Shown: in pieces, positions 35,479 through 45,001 of the stretch
Position numbering within the stretch: the stretch's first letter is position 1
How the letters are laid out: each line of letters begins with the position of its first letter
Source: Wukongibacter sp050859025
Lineage (GTDB): Bacteria; Bacillota; Clostridia; Peptostreptococcales; Caminicellaceae
Assembly (NCBI RefSeq): GCF_050859025.1
Contig: NZ_CP138200.1
Span: 1,116,001-1,180,000 of the forward strand
DNA length: 64,000 nucleotides
Reading direction: 5' to 3'
Made by a program: the position numbers and the translations under genes
Notes under the pieces: model-generated
The model's input: only the letters and a program-made list of their open reading frames with translations
Told to the model about the DNA's origin: nothing
Databases searched by the model: none

Positions 35479-36960
35479 GTGAAAAAAAGACAAACTGATA
35501 ATTGGGTGTATTATATATCACTAATAGTTGTGTTTATTATAGTAGGTTGGGGAATCCTAGGTAAGGAGAGCTTTGAGATTGCTGCAAATGGATTGTTTGA
35601 ATTTTTAACAATCAATTTTGGATGGTCTTATCTAATATCAATGTTCCTATTTGTGGGATTTGCAACGTTTTTAGCATTTAGTAAATATGGAAAAATTAAA
35701 TTGGGTCCAGATGACTCAGAGCCTGAATTTAAGACTTCATCATGGTTTGCAATGCTTTTTGGTGCAGGTATGGGAATTGGTCTTGTATTTTGGGGTGTAG
35801 CAGAACCATTAAATCATTTTGTTGCTCCTCCATTTGGTTTACAAGGTGGAACTCCAGAGGCAGCTAACTTTGCGATGAAACAATCCTTCGTGCATTGGGG
35901 ATTTCATCCTTGGGCTAACTATAGTATAATAGGGCTTGCTTTAGCATACTTCCAGTTTAGAAAAAATAAACCAGGCTTAATAAGTAGTATATTTATACCA
36001 CTGATCGGGGAAGCAAAAGTAAATGGACCTATTGGAAAGATTATAGACATATTTGCGGTATTTGCTACAGTTGCTGGTGTTGCAACTTCCCTTGGATTAG
36101 GAACCTTACAAATAAATGGTGGACTTAACTATCTATTTGGATTACCATCAACTACTACAGTACAAATAGCTATTATTGCCATAGTAACATTTATATATAT
36201 ATGGACAGCTGTTACTGGAATAGATAAGGGAATAAAGCTTTTGTCGGATATTAACTTAGTTACTGCAATAGTATTATTAGGAGGCACAATACTATTAGGG
36301 CCTACAGTAAAAATAATCAACTCATTTACAAATGGATTAGGAACGTATGTGAACCAATTTGTATATGATAGTTTTCATATTGAAGCCTTTGGTGACAATA
36401 GCTGGATTGGTGGATGGACAATCTTCTATTGGGCATGGTGGATTGCATGGGCACCTTTTGTTGGAACCTTTATAGCACGTATTTCTAGAGGTAGAACAAT
36501 TAAAGAATTTGTTTTAGGGGTTATAGTTGCTCCATCAATGGCTTCATTTATATGGTTTGCCGCATTTGGAACAGCAGGTATAAATCTTGGTAGTGAAATT
36601 GCATCAGAAGCTGCAAAGGTTACAGAAACAGCACTTTTTGTTGTTATGAAGCAATATCCATTAGGTTATGTAATATCTTTGGTTGCCGTATTTTTATTAT
36701 GTACCTTCTTTATAACATCTGCAAATTCAGCTACATTCGTTTTAGGTATGTTTACATCAGGCGGAGATTTAAATCCATCAAATTCTAAGAAGATAGTATG
36801 GGGAGTTGTACAAGCGTTACTTGCTTTAGCACTTCTTATTGCAGGAGGGCTTAAGACATTACAGATAGGTTCGGTAGCTGCGGCATTCCCATTCATTTTT
36901 ATAATGATATTTGCTTGTATTTCATTACTTAAAGCTCTTAAAAGTGAAGACGTTAATTAA
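35479..36960 (+). CDS. BCCT family transporter, probable glycine betaine carrier
   Basis: 493 aa with about 12 membrane helices. GAGMGIGLVFWGVAEP is the BCCT substrate/Na+ motif, and the aromatic box stretch FYWAWWIAWAPFVGTFIARIS is the family hallmark. Members carry betaine, carnitine or choline. Its place directly after the betaine/sarcosine reductase pair argues for uptake of betaine as electron acceptor rather than as osmoprotectant. It starts at GTG 35479 behind AAGGAGGT. The protein has no long regulatory C-terminal tail like BetP, in line with a nutritional role. Confidence 0.9.
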   Translation: MKKRQTDNWVYYISLIVVFIIVGWGILGKESFEIAANGLFEFLTINFGWSYLISMFLFVGFATFLAFSKYGKIKLGPDDSEPEFKTSSWFAMLFGAGMGIGLVFWGVAEPLNHFVAPPFGLQGGTPEAANFAMKQSFVHWGFHPWANYSIIGLALAYFQFRKNKPGLISSIFIPLIGEAKVNGPIGKIIDIFAVFATVAGVATSLGLGTLQINGGLNYLFGLPSTTTVQIAIIAIVTFIYIWTAVTGIDKGIKLLSDINLVTAIVLLGGTILLGPTVKIINSFTNGLGTYVNQFVYDSFHIEAFGDNSWIGGWTIFYWAWWIAWAPFVGTFIARISRGRTIKEFVLGVIVAPSMASFIWFAAFGTAGINLGSEIASEAAKVTETALFVVMKQYPLGYVISLVAVFLLCTFFITSANSATFVLGMFTSGGDLNPSNSKKIVWGVVQALLALALLIAGGLKTLQIGSVAAAFPFIFIMIFACISLLKALKSEDVN

Positions 36961-36970
36961 TTTATAATAA

Positions 36971-37008
36971 TTTTTGCTAAAGCTTTATAAAAAAGCATTT
37001 AGCAAAAA
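36971..37008 (+). terminator. Hairpin after the BCCT gene
   Basis: TTTTTGCTAAA pairs with TTTAGCAAAAA. It begins 10 bp after the stop codon. Confidence 0.6.
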
Positions 37009-37054
37009 TATATGAGTAGATAATTATTAAAAATATGATAAATAATTTTAGAGT

Positions 37055-37096
37055 ACGTCTCAAATTAGAAAATAAATTCTAGATTTGAGACGTTTT
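37055..37096. terminator. Second hairpin with T-run
   Basis: ACGTCTCAAAT pairs with ATTTGAGACGT, then TTT. The rest of the 36961-37306 gap is AT-rich and probably holds the promoter of the rhodanese gene (TTGACA at 37170 is a candidate -35, without a clear -10). Confidence 0.55.
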
Positions 37097-37306
37097 CTTA
37101 GCAAAACAAAGGACAAATTAGAATTATAGAGCTCTAATTTTGGGGTTAAAATGAAAAAATTATTTGTATTGACAAAATTTATAATAATACTGTCATATAT
37201 AAAATATTTCAATTTGAATCATAGAACTTCCTCTTATAAAATAGAGAAGCAAAGTGGCTTAAATATAGTAAAAGACTTGTAAAATACAGCGTTGGGAGGA
37301 AAAATA

Positions 37307-38686
37307 ATGAAAAAATTTATAGGACATTTTAGTTTGATTTTAATCTTACTTTTCAGTTTAAGTATTTTTACTGCATGCCAAGGTAATATAGAAGAAACAA
37401 AAAAAGTAGAAGAAAAATCAACTGAAAAAAAGGAAGAAATGGTTAATACAACCATTACTAAAGAAACATTAATAAAGGAACTAGAAAATGATGAATTTGT
37501 TATTGTAGACGTTCGTAGAGAAGCTGCATACATTGGTTGGAAACTTGAAGGTGAAGTTAGAGGAGGACATATTAAAGGGGCAGTGGACTTCCCTTATATA
37601 TGGACAAATGATTTAAAAGATGATAACTTAAAGACTGCATTAATCGACAAAGGTATTGATCCAGAAAAAACAATTGTAGTATATGATACAAGTGGTGAAG
37701 AAAGTACAGCTATGGCAGAACTTCTTAAGGGATTAGGATATGGAGATGTTCTTGTCTATGAAGCTGGTATGAAGGAATGGTCTGCTGATGACAGTCTACC
37801 AATGGAGGGACTTAAAAACTATGAAAAATTAGTTCATCCTCAATGGATTAATGATTTGATTAATAATAAGAAACCTGAAAATTATGATAGTAAAAGCTAT
37901 AAAATATTTGAAGTAAGCTGGGGAGAACCTAAGGATTATAAAGATGGACACATACCAGGAGCCATACATTTAGATACAAATGAAATAGAGGAAGAACCAC
38001 TATGGAATCGAAAATCCGACAAAGACTTAGAAAAGATGCTTTTGAAATATGGTGTAACCCATGATACAACAGTTATAGTGTATGGTGCTGATAGTACTGC
38101 AGCGGCTCGTGCGGCTTCTATATTTATGTATAGTGGTGTAGAAGATGTAAGACTTCTAAATGGTGGTTACAAAGCATGGGAGTCAGAAGGCTTTGAAATT
38201 GAAACCACAGCAAATGAGCCAATACCTGTTGAGGACTTCGGAGTACAAGTTCCTGCACATCCTGAATATATTATTGATACAAAGGAAGCAAAAGAGATAC
38301 TAGCTAATGACAATCAAGAGCTTGTTAGTATAAGAAGCTGGGCAGAATATTTAGGTGAGACCAGCGGATACTCTTATATTAAGCCTAAGGGGCGTATAAA
38401 GGGTGCAGTATGGGGACATGCAGGTTCAGACCCGTATCATATGGAGGACTATCGCAACATAAATGGAACTATGAAAAATTATAAGGAAATAGCTAAGAAC
38501 TGGGAAGATTTTGGAATTACTGCTGATAAAAAAGCTGCATTCTTCTGTGGAACAGGATGGAGAGCAAGCGAGGCCTTTTTCGATGCTTATTTAATGGGTT
38601 GGGAAAATATTGCGGTATACGATGGCGGATGGTTTGAGTGGAGTATGGATGAGTCTAATCCAGTTGATTCAGGAGAACCAAAGTAA
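37307..38686 (+). CDS. Extracytoplasmic lipoprotein with three rhodanese domains
   Basis: 459 aa lipoprotein; lipobox FTAC follows a hydrophobic signal, then a Lys/Glu linker. Three rhodanese-like domains follow (about residues 45-165, 190-300, 320-450). Each has the VDVR/HIxGA pattern, but only the third keeps the active-site loop with Cys (FFCGTGWRASEA). The first two read YDTSGEES and YGADSTAA and lack it. Such proteins move sulfane sulfur (or selenium) on the catalytic Cys. Start ATG 37307 is chosen after GGGAGG. It shares this layout with the two-domain protein at 60026. The substrate is unknown. Confidence 0.85.
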   Translation: MKKFIGHFSLILILLFSLSIFTACQGNIEETKKVEEKSTEKKEEMVNTTITKETLIKELENDEFVIVDVRREAAYIGWKLEGEVRGGHIKGAVDFPYIWTNDLKDDNLKTALIDKGIDPEKTIVVYDTSGEESTAMAELLKGLGYGDVLVYEAGMKEWSADDSLPMEGLKNYEKLVHPQWINDLINNKKPENYDSKSYKIFEVSWGEPKDYKDGHIPGAIHLDTNEIEEEPLWNRKSDKDLEKMLLKYGVTHDTTVIVYGADSTAAARAASIFMYSGVEDVRLLNGGYKAWESEGFEIETTANEPIPVEDFGVQVPAHPEYIIDTKEAKEILANDNQELVSIRSWAEYLGETSGYSYIKPKGRIKGAVWGHAGSDPYHMEDYRNINGTMKNYKEIAKNWEDFGITADKKAAFFCGTGWRASEAFFDAYLMGWENIAVYDGGWFEWSMDESNPVDSGEPK

Positions 38687-38701
38687 GATAGTATTATATT
38701 T

Positions 38702-38735
38702 GAGGCAACTTCCTCTTATGGAGTTGTCTCTTTTA
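38702..38735 (+). terminator. Terminator of the rhodanese lipoprotein gene
   Basis: GAGGCAACT..CC pairs with GG..AGTTGTCTC, followed by TTTT. Confidence 0.7.
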
Positions 38736-38815
38736 AATAGTTGAGGAAATTGCATAACTCTAACAATGGTAATTACACAATTTGCTCAGTTAATTGTTAA
38801 AAGAAGGTGCTTATA

Positions 38816-39265
38816 ATGTCAAAGAAATATAGAAAAATACACTTAGCTATTATAGAAAGGATATTGCCAGCTGTTTCTTATTTTCTTATAGTATTGAGTA
38901 TGGGTCTTGAAATAGCAGTTAGAAAAAGTATGGGAATTCATAGGGATTTGGTATTTAGAAAAGGAATTATAGAAAAAACAGTTTTAAGTGTAGAAAAGTT
39001 AAATATTTATAAATATTTAATATTAGCTGGTATAGGAATCTGTACAGTAATTATTATTCTAAGAAGATATAAAATAAATGATAGGTTAAGGAAGTATATA
39101 TTTTTAACTGTGGGTTTAAGTATACTGCTTTTAATGATGATTATTTCATATAATAAAGTAAGCTTAATAGCTTATCCTTGGATGGTTATAAGTGTTGGAA
39201 TAATGGTCATTTGTCAGTATATAAGAATAATAAATGGGATTGTAAATAAAGGCAATTCAAAATAA
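38816..39265 (+). CDS. Small membrane protein of unknown function (DUF4418-like)
   Basis: 149 aa with a basic N-terminus (MSKKYRKIH) and about four hydrophobic segments (near residues 14-33, 63-81, 94-112, 118-138). The layout resembles DUF4418-type proteins, but I cannot confirm this. AGAAGGTG stands before ATG 38816. It is a single-gene unit between the rhodanese gene and a convergent nucleoside hydrolase gene. Confidence 0.55.
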   Translation: MSKKYRKIHLAIIERILPAVSYFLIVLSMGLEIAVRKSMGIHRDLVFRKGIIEKTVLSVEKLNIYKYLILAGIGICTVIIILRRYKINDRLRKYIFLTVGLSILLLMMIISYNKVSLIAYPWMVISVGIMVICQYIRIINGIVNKGNSK

Positions 39266-39268
39266 GAG

Positions 39269-39299
39269 ATGCAAGGAATTATTGAGATAGTACCTTGCA
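39269..39299. terminator. Hairpin after the small membrane gene
   Basis: ATGCAAGG pairs with CCTTGCAT around a 16-base loop, between convergent genes. No T run. Confidence 0.4.
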
Positions 39300-39335
39300 T
39301 ACATATTATTCATTTTAAATCTCAATGTTGCTTAT

Positions 39336-39370
39336 CTATAGGGAGTCAAGTAGAGACTTTAATTTATACT
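39336..39370. repeat. Palindromic repeat, family 1, remnant
   Basis: CTATAGGGAGTCAAGTAGAGACTTTAATTTATAC matches only the outer left arm of family 1. Confidence 0.45.
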
Positions 39371-39377
39371 ATTTGAA

Positions 39378-40259
39378 CTATATATACATGTTTACTCTTT
39401 TCCAAGAATCAAAAATAATATTATTAAATTTGTTAATATCTACAATTTTAGTAGGTATATTTATGTTATAGCTTTTGCTATTTAAAGAATCTATTTTCAG
39501 ATATCCCGTTTTTAAATCTTCAGCAGTAGACACAACCTTTTCAATATTTTTATCAAATAGATCAGGATGAGTTATATATAGGGCTGCAACAATATCCCAG
39601 TTATAGAATCCCTTTATGCCAAACTCATGCATAATAAACTCAAACCAGTCTATAGTCTTATTCCTTATATATTGATAGGTTTTTATGTACTTATCTTCCA
39701 TTAATCTTTTATATTCGTTTTCACCAAAAATAGCCTGTAAGCATATATGGCCTGTTAATACAGTAACCTTAGCATCTGAACTCAAAACCCTAAAGGAAGC
39801 CTCTGGATCACAGGAAAAATTTAATTCGCTTAAGTTTTTACCATTGATTATTAGGGGTTCAGTAATACCTCCCATCAAAACTATTTTCTTTAGATTACTA
39901 AAGAAATTGTTGTCAATTTCATATGCTCCCAGTAGATTTGTCAACGATCCTGTTGCAAGAAGGGTAATTTCTCTAGGGTATTCCTGTGAAATTTTTACCA
40001 AATATTGAGAAGCTTCACTTTGCCTGCTTTCATGGGAAGGAGCCCCTTTTAGTAGAGGAATATTGTTAATTTTTAGTTCATCAAACATTTTCTTAGTGTT
40101 ATTGTAAACAATGTCAATTTGGCTGTTGCCAAATGTAGTAGTAACACCTAGAAGATCAATATCCTCACTTCCTAATAGATACAAAAGTGTTAAGCCATCA
40201 TCAACATCACAATTTCTTACACCCATAGTATTATCACAATCGAAGACTATTTTATGCAT
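39378..40259 (-). CDS. Inosine/uridine-preferring nucleoside hydrolase family protein
   Basis: 293 aa. It would split ribonucleosides into base and ribose in the cytoplasm. The N-terminal metal site is altered: FDCDNTMGVRNCDVDDG replaces the usual DxDxGxDD, though the key Asp residues (DCDN, DVDD) are kept with a short insert. Further family motifs are LGVTTTFGN, ATGSLTNL, LMGG and ELNFSCDPEAS (EFN-DPEA). GGTGGTATG precedes the ATG. It is alone in its transcription unit. Confidence 0.85.
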   Translation of the reverse strand: MHKIVFDCDNTMGVRNCDVDDGLTLLYLLGSEDIDLLGVTTTFGNSQIDIVYNNTKKMFDELKINNIPLLKGAPSHESRQSEASQYLVKISQEYPREITLLATGSLTNLLGAYEIDNNFFSNLKKIVLMGGITEPLIINGKNLSELNFSCDPEASFRVLSSDAKVTVLTGHICLQAIFGENEYKRLMEDKYIKTYQYIRNKTIDWFEFIMHEFGIKGFYNWDIVAALYITHPDLFDKNIEKVVSTAEDLKTGYLKIDSLNSKSYNINIPTKIVDINKFNNIIFDSWKRVNMYI

Positions 40260-40459
40260 TTCATACCACCTTGCTATTATATTATTAATAAGTTTAATTT
40301 TAACATATAAGCTGTTAGAATATGAATAAAGGAGATATAATATTTAGTTATTCTATATAAACATTCTAAATATGAAATGTTTTTTTTTTAATATATAATA
40401 TATATTATATATTGACTAGAATTTAACATACTAGTTTATCCTTTGAAAGGGTGAAATGA

Positions 40460-41155
40460 TTGACTTCGAGTAAAATACAAGAATTGAAGAGACAAAGACA
40501 ATTAAAATACGAGAGTCAAAAGAATCAGGTTATGTACGGTATGGCTTTTATTATGCTAGCTGGTTTCATATATTTATTTTTCTTAAAGAACAACTTTATG
40601 TATAGTACTATTTGGGTTTTGGGGCTCTTAATAGGCTTTACTTTACAAAAATCAAGATTTTGTTTTTCGGCGAGCTTTAGAGATCCTATAATGGTAGGGA
40701 GTACATCTATTTTAAAGGCAATTATCATAGCATCTATCATTACTACAATTGGGTTCGCATTTATTCAATATACTGCTATTGGAGGAGACACAGGTATTAG
40801 TTATGAAAATATACCAGGCCAAATTGATCCAGTAGGAATACACACAGTTATAGGAGCGATACTATTTGGAGTAGGTATGGTTATAGCTGGTGGGTGTGCA
40901 AGTGGAACTCTTATGAGAATTGGAGAAGGTTTTAGCTTACAATTAGTAGTATTATTAGGTTTTATAATTGGAACGCTTTTAGGTGGAAAGAGCTTTGAGT
41001 TTTGGGACAAGCTTTTTATAAGTAAATCTCCTACAATATATATACCTGAGTATTTAGGTTTTCATTCTACCGTAGTAATTCAAGTTGGAGTACTAATTAT
41101 ACTTTATTTTGTGGCAGAGTGGTATCAGAAGAAGAATAACATGATGAAGATGTGA
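40460..41155 (+). CDS. YeeE/YedE family transporter (sulfur or selenium compounds), copy 1
   Basis: 231 aa membrane protein with about 6-7 helices. It has the family pair of cysteine motifs: QKSRFCFSASFRDP and GVGMVIAGGCASGTLMR. In Spirochaeta YeeE (TsuA) such cysteines relay thiosulfate across the membrane. Related YedE proteins have been linked to selenium use by comparative genomics. The start is TTG 40460 behind GAAAGGG. It is followed within 16 bp by a TusA-like gene and then a second YeeE half, so the three form one system. Confidence 0.87.
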   Translation: MTSSKIQELKRQRQLKYESQKNQVMYGMAFIMLAGFIYLFFLKNNFMYSTIWVLGLLIGFTLQKSRFCFSASFRDPIMVGSTSILKAIIIASIITTIGFAFIQYTAIGGDTGISYENIPGQIDPVGIHTVIGAILFGVGMVIAGGCASGTLMRIGEGFSLQLVVLLGFIIGTLLGGKSFEFWDKLFISKSPTIYIPEYLGFHSTVVIQVGVLIILYFVAEWYQKKNNMMKM

Positions 41156-41171
41156 TTTTGGAGGAGGTAAA

Positions 41172-41399
41172 ATGTCAGTAGTAAGAATAGACTGCATGTA
41201 TGAAGCATGTCCTATACCACTTTTAAAGGCACTTAAAAAGCTAAATAAAATGGAAGTGGGAGATGTTTTAATAATGGAAACAGACCATAGCTGCACAATA
41301 ACCAACGTTGTTGATTGGGCTAAAAAGCAGGGTCATGAAGTAGATTATGCTAAGGTTCGTGATGGTGAATGGGAAATATATATCGAAAAGAGACTCTAA
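41172..41399 (+). CDS. tusA: TusA/YeeD-like sulfur carrier, copy 1
   Basis: 75 aa with the CPxP signature EACPIPLLKALKKL (Cys about residue 13), the persulfide-carrying residue of TusA, SirA, YedF and YeeD proteins. A second Cys in ETDHSCTI is also present. It lies between two YeeE-type membrane genes and should accept sulfur (or selenium) from them on the cytoplasmic side. GGAGGAGG stands before the ATG. It is a close relative of the gene at 63740. Confidence 0.92.
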   Translation: MSVVRIDCMYEACPIPLLKALKKLNKMEVGDVLIMETDHSCTITNVVDWAKKQGHEVDYAKVRDGEWEIYIEKRL

Positions 41400-41410
41400 A
41401 GGGTGATAAG

Positions 41411-41929
41411 ATGAGACTTTTGGAAAAAATAATAAATAAACATTGGCCTTATTTAGTTGGAGGGATAATTTTAGCTGTACTTAATGTAGCTTTGTTTTTA
41501 GTTTCAGGAAAACCGTGGAAGATTACAACTGGTTTCTTATATTGGGGAATGGGCATCTTAAAAGCAATAGGGTTTGACTATTCAAATTGGTATTATTTCA
41601 ATGTATACGGAAACAATTTAAGTGAAGGACAAACTTTCTTTAATAACGAATATACAATATTAAATCTTGCAGTGATATTTGGAGCCTTAATAGCAGCATT
41701 ATTAGCATCAGAGTTTAAATGGAAAAAAATAAAAAATAGGAGACAATTATTATTTGGATTGATTGGTGGGTTGTTAATGGGATATGGCAGTAGATTAAGT
41801 TTTGGCTGCAATATTGGTTCATATTTTAGTGCCATTCCATCTTTTTCTTTGCATGGATGGGTATATGGACTGTTTATGTTCATAGGAGCGTGGATTGGCT
41901 GTAAGCTTCTGTTCAAGTTCTTACTCTAG
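41411..41929 (+). CDS. YeeE/YedE family transporter, copy 2
   Basis: 172 aa membrane protein with four helices and the conserved tail GYGSRLSFGCNIGSYFSAIPSFSLHGWVYG, where the Cys is the family's relay residue. Start ATG 41411 is preferred (AAAGGGTGA upstream); the longer frame from 41369 overlaps the carrier gene. Close paralogue of 63113-63646 in the second block. Together with 40460 it probably forms the full transport unit. Confidence 0.87.
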   Translation: MRLLEKIINKHWPYLVGGIILAVLNVALFLVSGKPWKITTGFLYWGMGILKAIGFDYSNWYYFNVYGNNLSEGQTFFNNEYTILNLAVIFGALIAALLASEFKWKKIKNRRQLLFGLIGGLLMGYGSRLSFGCNIGSYFSAIPSFSLHGWVYGLFMFIGAWIGCKLLFKFLL

Positions 41930-41983
41930 AGACCTGTACCATTTATCATATAATATATCAAGGAATATCAAGGAGGTAATGCT

Positions 41984-43222
41984 ATGAAAAGGATACTAAT
42001 TATTTTATTTTCAGCAATATTGGTTTTTAATTTAGCTGCATGTAGTAAGGAAACGAAAAAGGTAGAGGAAAATGTTTTAGAGGAGAACTGGAAAAGTATA
42101 CTAGAAAGCTCTAGGGGAACTACGGTTAATTTCTATGGCTGGGGAGGAAGTCAGAGGACAAATGATTGGCTAGATAGTTATGTTGCAAAAAATCTTAAAG
42201 ATGAATATGATATAACCTTAAATAGAGTTCCAATGAATATTGAGGATATTTTAAATAAATTGTTAGGTGAAAAGCAGATAAATACTAAAGAGGGAACTAT
42301 TGATATAGTATGGATAAATGGTGAAAATTTTTATACAGCTAGAACCAATGATTTATTATTAGGTGCCTTCACAAATAAATTGCCTAATTTTGATAAGTAT
42401 ATTGATAAGGATTCTCCCGATGTAAAATATGATTTCGGGTTCTCTGTAGATGGGTACGAAGCACCCTATGGAAAAGCACAATTTGTTATGATTTATGATA
42501 AAGCAAGACTAGATAAAGCTCCTAATACCCATGAAGAGCTTTTAGAGATGGTTAAAAATAATCCTGGCAAATTTACTTACCCGGCACCACCTGATTTTAC
42601 AGGAAGTGCATTTGTTAGAAATATAATATATGATATTGTAGGTTATGAAAAGTTCATGGATATGGAAGCTGATAAGGACAGGATAGCGGAAGAAATAGAA
42701 CCAGCAATTGAGTTTCTAAGAGAGATAAAGCCTTATTTATGGAAAGAGGGTAAGACTTATCCTGCTACGAGTGCCCAATTAGATAATATGTTTGCAGACA
42801 ATGAAGTTTTCATGACGATGAGTTATAATCCAAATCATGTAGCTGGTAAAATTGCAACTGGAGAGTTTCCAGAATCAAGTAACAATGCTATACTTGATAG
42901 GGGAACAATTGGAAATACACATTTTCTAACAATACCATACAATGCTCCTAATAAAGCTGGTGCTTTAGCCGTTATAAACTTTATTTTGAGTGTTGATGCT
43001 CAGAGTTCAAAGTATGATCCAGAAAACTGGGGTGACTTACCGGTATTAGATAATAAAAAGCTTAATGAAGAGGAAAAGAAAGTTTTCGAGAATATAAAGC
43101 TTGGAGAGGGAACATTAGCTCAAGATATACTACTAGAGCATAGAGTTCCTGAAATACCAGCCAATTTGGTACCTATAATAGAAGAAATATGGCAGGAAAA
43201 TATTGCAGTAGAGGATGAGTAA
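41984..43222 (+). CDS. ABC transporter substrate-binding lipoprotein, YnjB-like
   Basis: 412 aa with a lipoprotein signal (lipobox LAAC). The body matches the YnjB family: NFYGWGGSQRTNDWLDSYV after the N-terminus, IDIVWINGENFYTAR, and APYGKAQFVMIYDK. YnjB proteins are solute receptors of a poorly known importer (YnjBCD in E. coli). AAGGAGGTAATG precedes the start. It overlaps the permease gene by 8 bp. The ligand is unknown. Confidence 0.85.
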   Translation: MKRILIILFSAILVFNLAACSKETKKVEENVLEENWKSILESSRGTTVNFYGWGGSQRTNDWLDSYVAKNLKDEYDITLNRVPMNIEDILNKLLGEKQINTKEGTIDIVWINGENFYTARTNDLLLGAFTNKLPNFDKYIDKDSPDVKYDFGFSVDGYEAPYGKAQFVMIYDKARLDKAPNTHEELLEMVKNNPGKFTYPAPPDFTGSAFVRNIIYDIVGYEKFMDMEADKDRIAEEIEPAIEFLREIKPYLWKEGKTYPATSAQLDNMFADNEVFMTMSYNPNHVAGKIATGEFPESSNNAILDRGTIGNTHFLTIPYNAPNKAGALAVINFILSVDAQSSKYDPENWGDLPVLDNKKLNEEEKKVFENIKLGEGTLAQDILLEHRVPEIPANLVPIIEEIWQENIAVEDE

Positions 43223-44090
43223 AGACTTGTTAAATAGACTTAAACCTTATATTATGCTTGCGCCTGTTACGCTGATGGTATTAGGAATATTTGCTATGGG
43301 ACTTGTAATAGGATTTTTTCAGAGCTTAGGATATTTTCCTGTTGTAGGACTTAAGGACTTTACGCTAAAATATTATTTTGAGGTTTTAAGGGATAGCAGT
43401 TTTCTGAGTTCACTTAAATTTAGTTTATATACTTCATTGATATCTTCAATATTGGCTGTCGTTATTGGAGTTTTACTTGCTTATTCCATCTTACGAAGTA
43501 AGCATAGAAAGAGTATTGAAGAAATAATTTATAAGCTGCCTATAATAATACCCCACTCTATAGCAGCTTTGCTCGTATATAATATACTAGCTCAGAGTGG
43601 TGTATTAGCAAGAATATTATACCTTTTAGGATTTATAGTAGAGCAGAATCAATTTCCCTCTTTGATATTTGATAGAGGAGGGATAGGTATTATAGTCACT
43701 TATATTTGGAAGGAAGTCCCCTTTATTGCTATGGTAGTATATACTGTATTAAGCAATATAAGTGATAAATTATCCGATGCTGCTTTAAATCTAGGAGCTA
43801 ATAGAAGGCAGGTTTTTTGGAGAATTTTGCTACCCTTGATTATGCCTAGTATTTTGTCATCATATATAATCATTTTTGCTTTTTCCTTTGGAGCCTTTGA
43901 AGTTCCTTATTTATTAGGACCTACCAGTCCAAAAACCTTACCAGTAAAAGCATATATTGAATATACGAATCCTGATTTAACCCATAGACCCTATACTATG
44001 GTTATAAATATGATTTTGACATTCTATTCAATAATCCTGGTATGGCTGTATAGTAAGACATTTAAACTGATTTCGAAGTTCAAAAGTTAG
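43215..44090 (+). CDS. ABC transporter permease, YnjC-like (first)
   Basis: 291 aa with six hydrophobic helices of the spermidine/thiamine/molybdate permease fold. The coupling loop ALNLGANRRQVFWRILLPLIMPSI (near residues 190-213) is plain. It overlaps the binding-protein gene by 8 bp and is followed by a second permease. In E. coli YnjC is one long fused permease, while here the two halves are separate genes. Confidence 0.85.
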   Translation: MSKDLLNRLKPYIMLAPVTLMVLGIFAMGLVIGFFQSLGYFPVVGLKDFTLKYYFEVLRDSSFLSSLKFSLYTSLISSILAVVIGVLLAYSILRSKHRKSIEEIIYKLPIIIPHSIAALLVYNILAQSGVLARILYLLGFIVEQNQFPSLIFDRGGIGIIVTYIWKEVPFIAMVVYTVLSNISDKLSDAALNLGANRRQVFWRILLPLIMPSILSSYIIIFAFSFGAFEVPYLLGPTSPKTLPVKAYIEYTNPDLTHRPYTMVINMILTFYSIILVWLYSKTFKLISKFKS

Positions 44091-44111
44091 ACCTACTTAA
44101 AGGAGAAATAA

Positions 44112-44918
44112 ATGGAGAGAAACAACTGCGGTTTTAAGACTATAATGTATGTTCTAATATTTTTATTAATTTTTCCCTTGTTTGTTTTAGGTATATGGAG
44201 TTTTGTCAAAATATGGCCTTGGCCAAATCTAATTCCAAGGGATTATGGTGTTAGAGGCTTTAAATATATATTGGACCCTTCTAAAAAATCCCTAAGGGTA
44301 CTTTGCTTTAGCGTATGTTTATCTAGTGTAGTTACTGTTACTACCCTCTTAATAAGTATACCTGCAGCTAAGGCCTTAGGTGTTTATAATTTTAAAGGGA
44401 AGAGTCTTTTTAAAATATTAGTTCTAGCTCCAATAATTGTTCCAACCGTTGTGGTTGCTATGGGAATACATGTTGTTTTTATGAAGCTTGGACTAGCAAA
44501 TACTTTTGCTGGGGTGCTATTAGTACATTTAATACCTTGCACCCCCTATGCAATAAGAATATTGACAAATGTTTTTGAAATAGTAGGAGAATCTATGGAG
44601 ATGCAAGCAAGGGTATTAGGGGCAAGCCCTATACAAAGCTTTTTTAGAGTAACCCTACCTTTAATTGCTCCTGGACTATTATCTGCAGGAAGCTTGGTGT
44701 TTATAGTTTCCTTTAGCCAATATTTTTTAACCTTTCTAATTGGCGGTGGGAAAGTAGTGACTTTTTCTATGCTCATGTTTCCCTATATTCAAAGCGGAGA
44801 TCGAATGATGGCTTCAGCCTATAGCGTAATATTCATAATAGCAACCTTATTTATTCTGTTAATAATGGAAAAAGTAATTAGAGCCTACTATAAGGGGGAA
44901 AATCACTTTTTTATGTAA
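44112..44918 (+). CDS. ABC transporter permease, YnjC-like (second)
   Basis: 268 aa, six helices, coupling loop ARVLGASPIQSFFRVTLPLIAPGL. It is paired with the preceding permease and ends 83 bp before the ATPase gene. AAAGGAG precedes the ATG. Confidence 0.85.
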   Translation: MERNNCGFKTIMYVLIFLLIFPLFVLGIWSFVKIWPWPNLIPRDYGVRGFKYILDPSKKSLRVLCFSVCLSSVVTVTTLLISIPAAKALGVYNFKGKSLFKILVLAPIIVPTVVVAMGIHVVFMKLGLANTFAGVLLVHLIPCTPYAIRILTNVFEIVGESMEMQARVLGASPIQSFFRVTLPLIAPGLLSAGSLVFIVSFSQYFLTFLIGGGKVVTFSMLMFPYIQSGDRMMASAYSVIFIIATLFILLIMEKVIRAYYKGENHFFM

Positions 44919-45001
44919 TTAACCCTAGCTTTTGTCTATTAATCTTAAAAGCAATATCTTATGAGGCTAGTATTTGTTAGCTTAGATTAGGAGAATATGC
45001 A

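Noticed and set aside
37307..38686. Cytoplasmic thiosulfate sulfurtransferase
   Set aside because: A clear lipoprotein signal with TAC lipobox places it outside the membrane.
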